From Leifsonia xyli (GTDB lineage Bacteria; Actinomycetota; Actinomycetes; Actinomycetales; Microbacteriaceae), in NCBI GenBank assembly GCA_001647635.1, contig CP014761.1:2294001-2358000 (forward strand): a stretch of DNA of 64,000 bases, written 5' to 3'. Within the stretch, counting starts at the first letter, position 1, and the number at the start of each line of letters is the position of its first letter. Below, piece by piece: positions 55,622 through 62,476 of the stretch. The position numbers were made by a program, and so were the translations under genes. A model generated the notes under the pieces. The model had not been told where the DNA came from. It made no database searches and worked only from the letters and a program-made list of their open reading frames with translations.

Positions 55622-56869
55622 ATGACTACAGCCGAGACCCGCACCGGTGGGATGCTCGCCGTGAGGCCCGCCGCGGCCCGGCGCACGCGCGGTTTCCGCC
55701 TCCGCCCGGCGGCCGCCTTCGCCGGCACCGCCCTGACCTTCGTCGCCGTGGCGCTCGCCGTTGGCGCGCCCAGCCCGCTCTTCGTGCTGTACCAGCAGGA
55801 GTGGGGCTTCCAGCCGTGGCTGCTGACCGTCGCCTTCGCGATCTACGCGGTGACGCTCCTCATCACCCTCCTCGTCGCGGGCTCGCTCTCCGACCACATC
55901 GGCCGGCGACCCGTCCTGATCGCCGCGCTCGCGCTGCAGGTCGTGGCGATGCTGGTCTTCCTCTTCGCGCCGGACATCGGCTGGATCATCGGCGCCCGCT
56001 CCGTTCAGGGCGTCGCGACCGGCGCGGCGATGAGCACCTTCACCGCCGCCCTGGTCGAGCTGGCGCCCGAGCGTCAGAAGAAGCTCGGCGCGACCATCGG
56101 CAGCACCGCCCCGGTCGGCGGCATCTCGATCGGCGCGTTCCTGACCGGAGCGGCGGTGCAGTTCGTGCCGCAGCCGACGACACTCGTGTTCGTCACGCTC
56201 GCGGTGCTGTTCGCCGCCGGCATCCTGGTCATCGTCGCGTCCCCCGAGACCGTCGAGCGACGTCCGGGCGCGGTGCGTTCGCTCATCCCGCGGCTGCTCA
56301 TCCCGCAGGCCGCGCGGCGCGAGTTCGTCGGGGCGATCCCGCTCTTCCTCGCGACCTGGATGCTCGCGGGCCTCTTCATCGGGCTGTCGCCGTCCATCCT
56401 CCACGGCGTCTTCCACCTCGACAGCGGCCTCCTCAACGGAGCCATCGTGGCCGTCCCGCCCGCCGTCGGCGCGATCGCCGGCCTGCTGCTGACCCGCGCC
56501 GTGGCGCGGACCACCGTGGTGTGGGCGATGGCGGCGATCTTCGTCGGCGTCGCGGTGGCCGCGGTCGCCATTGCGGGCGCCGTTCTCCCGCTGCTCTTCG
56601 TCGGCGCGACCGTCGCCGGCGGCGGATTCGGCGCCGGCTTCTCAGCCATGCTGCGCATCCTCGCCCCACTCGCACCGAACGACCAGCGCGCCGAGCTCTT
56701 CGCGGGAGTGTTCCTCGTCAGCTATCTGGCCTACGGGATTCCGGCGCTGGTCGCGGGCGAGCTGATCGGGGCGATCGGGCTGCTGCCGACCGCCCTCGGC
56801 TATTCGGCCGCGATCGCGATCGCCGCGGTGGTCGCCCTTGTGGTGCAGGCGGTCAAGCCACGTCGATGA
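55622..56869 (+). CDS. MFS transporter (drug-efflux type)
   Basis: 415-residue protein with 12 membrane helices. Motif A between helices 2 and 3 reads GSLSDHIGRRPV; the late helices are Ala/Val-rich. The family exports drugs or small organics using proton flow. Its control by the adjacent TetR suggests induction by a substrate. The 3' end overlaps the convergent oxidoreductase gene by 17 bases. Confidence 0.92.
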   Translation: MTTAETRTGGMLAVRPAAARRTRGFRLRPAAAFAGTALTFVAVALAVGAPSPLFVLYQQEWGFQPWLLTVAFAIYAVTLLITLLVAGSLSDHIGRRPVLIAALALQVVAMLVFLFAPDIGWIIGARSVQGVATGAAMSTFTAALVELAPERQKKLGATIGSTAPVGGISIGAFLTGAAVQFVPQPTTLVFVTLAVLFAAGILVIVASPETVERRPGAVRSLIPRLLIPQAARREFVGAIPLFLATWMLAGLFIGLSPSILHGVFHLDSGLLNGAIVAVPPAVGAIAGLLLTRAVARTTVVWAMAAIFVGVAVAAVAIAGAVLPLLFVGATVAGGGFGAGFSAMLRILAPLAPNDQRAELFAGVFLVSYLAYGIPALVAGELIGAIGLLPTALGYSAAIAIAAVVALVVQAVKPRR

Positions 56870-57872
56870 GCACCTTGCCCACGGCGCCGTTCTCGACGGC
56901 GTCGTGGGCGGCCGCGGTCTCGGCGAGCGGGAAGCGCGTGATGGGGAGGCCGTGCTCCACTCCCACGCGGAGGGCCCCGTCCGCCGCCGCCGCGGCCACC
57001 GCCCGCACGGCGGCGTCCTTCGTCTCCGGGGCCACCGTGTAGGTCAGCACGAACTGCCAGCGCAGGTTCTTCGACATGCTCGGCCGCACCGGGATCGTCA
57101 CCGAGTCGGCGCCCGGGCTGTCGGCGTAGCTCGCGATGGTGGCGTTCGTGCCGGTCACCTTGACATCGAGGTCGGCGTTCGCGGAGACGTTCACCTCGAC
57201 CACGATGTCCACGCCGCGCGGAGCGAGAGCGCCGATCGCCTGCGCGGTGTCGGGCTCCGTGTAGTTCACGACGTGATGTGCACCGGCCGCGCGGGCCAGC
57301 TCCGCCTTGTCATGGCTGCTGACCGTGGCGATGACCGTCGCGCCGGCCCACACCGCGAGCTGGATGGCCGCATGGCCGACCGCCCCCGCGCCTCCCGCGA
57401 CGAGCACGGTCCGGCCGTCGAGCGACCCCGGCGCGAGCTCCGTCGGCGCGTGCTCGTAGGAGGTGAGCGCGCGGTGCGCGGTGAGCGCCGGGATGCCCAG
57501 TGAGGCTCCCTCGTCGAAGGTCACGTCGTCGGGCAGCGCCACCACCTGCCGCTCGGGCAGCACCACCAGCTCCTGGGCGGTGCCGTCGGGGCGCTGGTAG
57601 GCGGCATCCCACACCCACACCCGGTCTCCGGGCGCGAACGCGGTCACGCCGTCGCCGACCTCGTCGACGACTCCCGCGCCGTCCTGGTTCGGCACCTGCG
57701 GCCGCGGCAGCTCCTTCGCGCCGCTGCCCTTCCGCGCCTTCCAGTCGGTCGGATTGACGCCGGAGACATGGATGCGCACGCGCACCTCCCCCGGTCCGGG
57801 ATGCGGCTCCTCGCGCTCGCCGAGGGTGAGGACATCGGAGTCGCCGGTGGCGGAGTAGGTCACAGCCTTCAT
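56853..57872 (-). CDS. NADPH:quinone reductase-like zinc-independent alcohol dehydrogenase family protein
   Basis: 339-residue medium-chain dehydrogenase/reductase. The N-terminal GroES-like domain (IHVSGVNPTDWKARKG, VPNQDGAGVVDEVGDGV) and the Rossmann domain with VLVAGGAGAVGHAAIQLA are typical of quinone oxidoreductases. Zinc ligands of true alcohol dehydrogenases are absent. Start put at MKAVTYSATG; an ATG four codons earlier is possible. No operon partner. Confidence 0.91.
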   Translation of the reverse strand: MKAVTYSATGDSDVLTLGEREEPHPGPGEVRVRIHVSGVNPTDWKARKGSGAKELPRPQVPNQDGAGVVDEVGDGVTAFAPGDRVWVWDAAYQRPDGTAQELVVLPERQVVALPDDVTFDEGASLGIPALTAHRALTSYEHAPTELAPGSLDGRTVLVAGGAGAVGHAAIQLAVWAGATVIATVSSHDKAELARAAGAHHVVNYTEPDTAQAIGALAPRGVDIVVEVNVSANADLDVKVTGTNATIASYADSPGADSVTIPVRPSMSKNLRWQFVLTYTVAPETKDAAVRAVAAAAADGALRVGVEHGLPITRFPLAETAAAHDAVENGAVGKVLIDVA

Positions 57873-57912
57873 GGCACCAGCCAACCATGTCCGGCGGCGG
57901 GTTTCGAGGGGA

Positions 57913-59139
57913 TCAGCCGGCGGTGCACGCCCCGGAGCTGATGGGGGTCGAGCCGACCGACGACAGCACCGGGCGCAGCTCGGTCAGCGTGAGTGCATAG
58001 CCCGTGTCGGCGTCGGTCGCACTGCGGGCGAAGACGACGCCCGCGACCTGCCCGTTCGCATCGAGCAGCGGTCCGCCCGAGTTGCCGGGTCGGACGCTGC
58101 CGCGCAGGGAGTAGATGTCGCGGTCGACGCTGCCGCTCTGGTAGATGTCGGTGCCGCGGGCGGTCACGCGGTCGCGGACGCGCTGCGGCGAGATCGTGAA
58201 CGGTCCGTCACCGGGGTAGCCGGCCGCGTAGGCCGCGGCGCCGGCGGTGAGGTCAGGGCCGATGTCGAGCGGGGCGGCGTTCAGATCGGTGACGTCGAGC
58301 ACGGCCAGGTCGCGGGACGGGTCGAAGGCGATCAGCGTCGCCCGCTCTACCGAGGTGCTGCCCGACTCGCGGACGACGACGGAGGAGGCTCCCGCCACCA
58401 CGTGCGCATTGGTCACGACCCGACCGCGCTGCACGACCCATCCACTGCCTTCCGAGTCGAGGCCGCAGGCGGGCTTGGAGGCAAGCACGGTGACCACGGA
58501 CTGCTCGGCGCGCGAGACGGCGGCGGGGATCGACGGGTCCGGCTCGGGGACGGCGCGGATCGTCTCGCCGCCCTCGAAGACCTTCGGCAGCCCGGCGCCG
58601 GCGAGGGCGTCGTCCATGGCGCCGAGCACGGTGGACGACGGGAGCGGCGCGACGCTGTTCAGGGTCGCCACCACCCGCGACGAGCTGGCCGCCTGCACGA
58701 CGGTGGCCAGGCTGGTCGCCATGGCGAACCCGGCAAGCAGCCAGACGACGACCGCCCAGGTGGCCAGCCCGAGGACGGCCCCGACGAGCGAGTCGAGCCA
58801 GCGCACCGGGCCGTGGCGCAGCACCTTGCCGACGATGGAGGCGAGCGCGCCGGTGAGGGCGTACACGACGCCGGCGCAGACGAGGATCACGACACCGGCG
58901 ACGACGGACCGCTGGGTCACGCCGCCCAAGCCGGCGTCGGCGAACCAGCCGACGACGACCGGCGCCAGCATCAGGCCGAGCCAGAGTCCGACGCCCAGGC
59001 CGATGAGGGTGCCGGCGGAGCGGATCGCACCCTTGGCCCATCCTGCGGCGATCGCCAGGACGCCGAGCACCACGAGCACGACGTCGACCACGATCTCCAC
59101 GGGGGCCACATTGCCCCACGAGACTGGACGACTGCTCAA
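57913..59139 (-). CDS. marP: MarP family membrane serine protease
   Basis: 408 residues: four membrane helices of the CvpA type (about residues 17-150), a linker, then an extracytoplasmic chymotrypsin-like protease with His246 (VTNAHVV), Asp277 (SRDLAVL) and Ser354 (PGNSGGPLL). Cys225 and Cys406 bracket the domain like the redox-sensitive disulfide of mycobacterial MarP, which protects against acid and oxidative stress by cleaving RipA. The start could be a few codons later. It is divergent from the small acidic gene. Confidence 0.92.
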   Translation of the reverse strand: MSSRPVSWGNVAPVEIVVDVVLVVLGVLAIAAGWAKGAIRSAGTLIGLGVGLWLGLMLAPVVVGWFADAGLGGVTQRSVVAGVVILVCAGVVYALTGALASIVGKVLRHGPVRWLDSLVGAVLGLATWAVVVWLLAGFAMATSLATVVQAASSSRVVATLNSVAPLPSSTVLGAMDDALAGAGLPKVFEGGETIRAVPEPDPSIPAAVSRAEQSVVTVLASKPACGLDSEGSGWVVQRGRVVTNAHVVAGASSVVVRESGSTSVERATLIAFDPSRDLAVLDVTDLNAAPLDIGPDLTAGAAAYAAGYPGDGPFTISPQRVRDRVTARGTDIYQSGSVDRDIYSLRGSVRPGNSGGPLLDANGQVAGVVFARSATDADTGYALTLTELRPVLSSVGSTPISSGACTAG

Positions 59140-59187
59140 CCAGGGCTAAGAGGGTACCGTCCTGTGCCAAGAGAGAAGGAGGCCGCG

Positions 59188-59325
59188 ATGTCCGATCCCC
59201 GCGCCAACGGCGACGACGAACGAGAAGACCTCGACCCGGGGGAGCGCCAGTACACGAGCGCCGACCTCACGGCGCACGACCCCGAGGAGGGCCAGATCCA
59301 CGAGGAGGGCGAGGAGCCCGCTTAG
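59188..59325 (+). CDS. small acidic protein (45 aa)
   Basis: 45-residue, strongly acidic peptide (MSDPRANGDDEREDLDPGERQ and more), with a perfect AAGGAGG site seven bases before the ATG. It is predicted to be disordered and has no hydrophobic segment. Its stop overlaps by 4 bases the stop of a second, convergent acidic ORF. The strong ribosome site argues for real translation. Function unknown. Confidence 0.65.
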   Translation: MSDPRANGDDEREDLDPGERQYTSADLTAHDPEEGQIHEEGEEPA

Positions 59326-59462
59326 AGCCGGCCGTCTTCCTCGTCTCCGTCGTCGACGGAATCGGGGGCAGGCTGCGGGGCCGGCACGATGTCCGGATCC
59401 ATCTGCTCCTCGGGGACGACGTCCGGGAAGTCGGCGGTCTGCTGGTCGCTCTGTCTGGCCAT
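59322..59462 (-). CDS. small acidic protein (46 aa), convergent
   Basis: 46 residues starting MARQSDQQTADFPDVVPEEQ, rich in Asp, Glu and Pro, with a PAPQPAPDSVDDGDEEDG tail. It fills the space between the 45-aa gene and the copC end exactly, with stops overlapping. No good ribosome site is visible; a 13-bp inverted repeat lies just upstream. The amino acid make-up resembles the convergent partner. Moderate confidence that it is expressed. Confidence 0.5.
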   Translation of the reverse strand: MARQSDQQTADFPDVVPEEQMDPDIVPAPQPAPDSVDDGDEEDGRL

Positions 59463-59466
59463 GCGC

Positions 59467-59544
59467 GAACGTTACGCCTGCGGGCCGGGCGCGGATAGTC
59501 CCGACAGGACGGCTTCGCAGCTCGGCGCCGGAGGCGTAACGTTC
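59467..59544. repeat. 13-bp perfect inverted repeat between copC and the small acidic ORF
   Basis: GAACGTTACGCCT (59467-59479) and AGGCGTAACGTTC (59532-59544), 52 bases apart. Each arm contains AACGTT, itself a palindrome. It lies between the copC stop and the 46-aa ORF start, both on the minus strand. It may be a pair of binding sites or a long-range hairpin. Confidence 0.7.
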
Positions 59545-59549
59545 ACCGC

Positions 59550-60239
59550 TCAGGCTGTGGAGTCGGACCCGCCCTCCGGGCCGGCGGGCGGCTTGCGTCG
59601 CGCCGTGAGCAGCGCGATCACCACGCCGACGACCGCCAGCAGCACGATCCCGATCGCGATGCCGATGACGAGCCCCACGTCGGTGCCGTTCGAGGCCGCC
59701 GTCGGCTGGGGTGTGGATGCGGTGGCCGTCGCCTGCGCAGCGGAACCGCCTCCCGAACCGCCCGCCTGCGGGGTCGCCGCAGCACTCGGCGTGGATTTCG
59801 CACCGCACGGCGACGTCTCGGACCCTGGGGCGGCCGGCGCGCCCGCAGGCGGCTGATACGTGAACGCGTACGACGACGACACGGTGTGACCGTCGGCCGA
59901 CACCACCTGGTAGGTGACCGTGTACGAACCCGCAGGTCCGAGCGCCACCGGGGCGCTCACCTTCGTATCGGCGACGGTCGCGCATCCCGTCTCGAAGTGA
60001 CGCGCCTCGGTGCCCGGTCCCGTGACGGTCAGCAGATTCGTCGAGCCGTCGCCGGACAGGTCGAGCACGCGGTCGTTGAACGTGACGGTGACCGACTGCG
60101 GAGGCGTCGTCACGGTGGCGTCGGCGGCCGGGTCGCTGCCGACCACGTAGTCGTGGGCGGTCGCGACCGAGGCGGGCACCAGGACGAGAGCGGCGACCGC
60201 GGCGATGCCGGCGGCCCCGGCGAGCAGCCTGGTCCTCAT
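59550..60239 (-). CDS. CopC domain copper resistance protein, membrane-anchored
   Basis: 229 residues. A signal peptide ending ATA is followed at once by HDYVVGSDPAADATV, so the mature N-terminal His can bind copper. The CopC domain (about residues 29-130) also has SADGHTVSSSYAFTY. A Pro/Ala/Gly linker leads to a membrane helix near 188-212. It acts outside the membrane as a copper carrier. The ATG overlaps the ycnI stop by 4 bases. No CopD follows. Confidence 0.92.
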   Translation of the reverse strand: MRTRLLAGAAGIAAVAALVLVPASVATAHDYVVGSDPAADATVTTPPQSVTVTFNDRVLDLSGDGSTNLLTVTGPGTEARHFETGCATVADTKVSAPVALGPAGSYTVTYQVVSADGHTVSSSYAFTYQPPAGAPAAPGSETSPCGAKSTPSAAATPQAGGSGGGSAAQATATASTPQPTAASNGTDVGLVIGIAIGIVLLAVVGVVIALLTARRKPPAGPEGGSDSTA

Positions 60240-60973
60240 CCCTGCACCTTACGCGAGGCGCCGCGTCCGGCGCGGGTGAGGGCGAAGACCGCGATGACCA
60301 GGGCGATCGCACCCAGCGCGAGGCCGCCGACGCCGAGGGCGATCGAGACGACCGTGGCGGTCGTGCCCGAATCGGAGGCCTGCGGCTTCGGCGAGTCGGT
60401 CGCCAGCAGTGCGGCGGACCCGTCTTCGGCCGGCGCCGGGCTGTCGATGTACAGCGTCGGCGCCGGGTGCTCGGGCTCCTTGCCGGAGGCCGGGGTCAGC
60501 TGATCCCAGTCGACGACCGTGCCGTCGGAGTAGTACTGGTGCGTCGGGAGCTCCACCGATCCGGTGTCGGGCACGGCGCCCGCCGAGATGGTGAACCGCT
60601 GGAACTGCCCCGGCGCGACCTGCACTCCGCTGTCGGCGGTCCAGGTCACCCGGATGGGCGCCTCGGTGATCGTGCCGTCGTCCGTCTTGACCGGCTTCGC
60701 GAGCTTCTCGGTGTCGACGGTGGTGGTCCATCCGGCGAGCGGGAGGTAGCTGACCGAAGTGAACGGCGTGGCCGTCGGCAGGTCGACGACCAGCTTGACG
60801 GTACCGGCCGTGGCCGACTCGGTCGGCACCTTGAACGTGAGGTCGGTGTAGCTGCCGGGCGCGGCTTGGTCGGGGTCGACGTGGACGTGCGCGCTGGCCG
60901 CGAGCGGCGCGGACAGCAGGAGCAGAGCGGTGGAGGCCGCCGCGACGGACGCGGCGAACGTGGACTTCTTCAT
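60236..60973 (-). CDS. ycnI: YcnI/DUF1775 family copper-binding protein
   Basis: 245 residues. The signal peptide ends ASA, giving a mature N-terminus HVHVDPDQAAPGSY; YcnI binds Cu(II) through the N-terminal His and a nearby acidic residue. The DUF1775 beta-sandwich (about residues 29-170) has PTHQYYSDGTVVDWDQ. A linker and a C-terminal membrane helix near 210-235 anchor it. First copper gene in the ycnI-copC pair. Confidence 0.92.
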   Translation of the reverse strand: MKKSTFAASVAAASTALLLLSAPLAASAHVHVDPDQAAPGSYTDLTFKVPTESATAGTVKLVVDLPTATPFTSVSYLPLAGWTTTVDTEKLAKPVKTDDGTITEAPIRVTWTADSGVQVAPGQFQRFTISAGAVPDTGSVELPTHQYYSDGTVVDWDQLTPASGKEPEHPAPTLYIDSPAPAEDGSAALLATDSPKPQASDSGTTATVVSIALGVGGLALGAIALVIAVFALTRAGRGASRKVQG

Positions 60974-61051
60974 GGGTTTCCCTTGAGCGATCGGATCGTC
61001 GGTGAGCGCTGTGCGCGCGTGACCGGCAGCGTCCGGAGGCTCCGGAAGCTG

Positions 61052-61669
61052 TCAGAACGCGCGGGCGAGCGCCGGCGGTCCGCGGTGGCGCGGGCGGGCG
61101 AGCGGCAGGCCGAGGTCGTGCAGCCGCGCAGGCTCGGCGGTCGCGACCGGGCTGACGACGGAGCGCACCGGCACCGGCAGGGCGACCAAGCGGTCCGCCG
61201 CTCGGGTGGCGCGCACCCGCGCTGTGCGGAACAGTCCCCAGAACGCCTGCTCCCCGAAGCGCAGCGCCACGACCGTGACCAGCACGGCCGAGGCGTGCGT
61301 GAGCCACATCGACGGGCTGAGGTCGGACGTGTGCGCGGTCGGCATCGCACCGCTCGTCATGACGAGGTGCATCCCGGCGTGCAGATGGCTCATCCCGCCC
61401 GGAGCGGTGAACCGCGCACTCCCCTCGCCGAGCGAGAACAGCGCGTGGAACAGGAACTGACTGAGGCCGACCGCCACGACCAGGCGCCAGAGCGAGAGCC
61501 GCCGAGCGGTCAGGGCGATGGACGCGAGGGTCGCGAACGCCAGGCTGAGCGCGAGCGCGACCGGCCCCGGTGCCGCGCCTCCGCCAGCGACGTGGAACAG
61601 CGCGGCGACGAAGATCGCGGTCGTCGAGGCGAGCATGCCGCGACAGACGCGAGCCCACCTCGATCCCAT
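61052..61669 (-). CDS. hypothetical His/Met-rich membrane protein of the copper cluster
   Basis: 205 residues with about five membrane helices. A loop after helix 3 holds GGMSHLHAGMHLVMTSGAM, dense in His and Met, suited to binding copper. The start is the second of two close ATGs, 6 bases after GGAGG. It is transcribed 78 bases before ycnI and probably belongs with it. Similar proteins next to copC/ycnI in relatives have no assigned role; a copper import or sensing function in place of CopD is conjecture. Confidence 0.72.
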   Translation of the reverse strand: MGSRWARVCRGMLASTTAIFVAALFHVAGGGAAPGPVALALSLAFATLASIALTARRLSLWRLVVAVGLSQFLFHALFSLGEGSARFTAPGGMSHLHAGMHLVMTSGAMPTAHTSDLSPSMWLTHASAVLVTVVALRFGEQAFWGLFRTARVRATRAADRLVALPVPVRSVVSPVATAEPARLHDLGLPLARPRHRGPPALARAF

Positions 61670-61766
61670 GCGCATCCTCCGTGTCGAAAGGCTGTTCGTC
61701 GCCAGTCTACGGAACGGATGTCGCGGGTCCTGTTCGCAGCGAGCACGGGACCACTTCTGGGGTGAC

Positions 61767-61803
61767 GTGGACAGACCGACCGGACTGTCCACCGCGTTAT
61801 CCT
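61767..61803 (+). promoter_or_regulatory. inverted repeat and -10 upstream of the NarL-type regulator
   Basis: GTGGACAG (61767-61774) and CTGTCCAC (61785-61792) are exact inverted repeats, 10 bases apart. TATCCT at 61798-61803 is a possible -10; transcription would then start at or next to the ATG at 61810, giving a leaderless mRNA. No ribosome site is visible. Confidence 0.5.
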
Positions 61804-61809
61804 GTGCGC

Positions 61810-62469
61810 ATGGCGGTGGACACATGGCGGCGGCGGGTGCTGGTGGTGGAGGACCACGCCCTGATGCGATCGCTTGTTGTGGACGCCTTCGCACAGCGCG
61901 GTTTCGACGCCGCTGGGGCGGCCGACGCCGCCGCGGCTCTGGAGCTCGCGCAGACGACCGACCCCGATCTCCTGGTCACCGACATCGATCTGGGACGCCG
62001 GCCCAACGGTGTCGAGCTGGCGACCATCCTTCAGCAGCGTGCTCCGCACGTCGCGGTGATGTTCCTGAGCAACCTGTCGCGGGACGCGGCTGCCGCCCAG
62101 GCGCGGAGCACCGTCATGCACGCCTCCTTCGTCAACAAGGGGGCCGTGGAGTCGGTGGAGGAGCTCGTCGACGCCGCCGAGGCCGTGCTCGCCGACCGGC
62201 CGGTCGCCCGCGAGCACGTGGGAACGGACGCGCGATCCCGCCTGCTGGCGCTGACCGCGGCGCAGCTCGAGACGACGCGGCTGCTCGCAGCGGGGCTGAC
62301 CAACGCGGAGATCGCCCGGCGACGCAACGTGACCGTCCGCGCCGTGGAGAAGAGCGTCGAGCGCGTGTTCGCGGCGCTCGGGCTCGCGGGCGGCGAGCGG
62401 ACGACGCCGCGGGTGGCCGCGGCGACCCTGTACGCGGCGACCTTCGGCGATCCGGCGACCGGGCTCTGA
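61810..62469 (+). CDS. NarL/LuxR-type response regulator
   Basis: 219 residues. The receiver domain has ED at 14-15 and phospho-acceptor Asp58 in VTDIDLGRRPNG, with the conserved Lys in FVNKGAV. The C-terminal LuxR helix-turn-helix reads LAAGLTNAEIARRRNVTVRAVEKSVERVF (in pieces). It pairs with the histidine kinase starting 8 bases downstream. Targets are unknown; the divergent copper cluster is a candidate. Confidence 0.92.
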   Translation: MAVDTWRRRVLVVEDHALMRSLVVDAFAQRGFDAAGAADAAAALELAQTTDPDLLVTDIDLGRRPNGVELATILQQRAPHVAVMFLSNLSRDAAAAQARSTVMHASFVNKGAVESVEELVDAAEAVLADRPVAREHVGTDARSRLLALTAAQLETTRLLAAGLTNAEIARRRNVTVRAVEKSVERVFAALGLAGGERTTPRVAAATLYAATFGDPATGL

Positions 62470-62476
62470 CCGGCGG

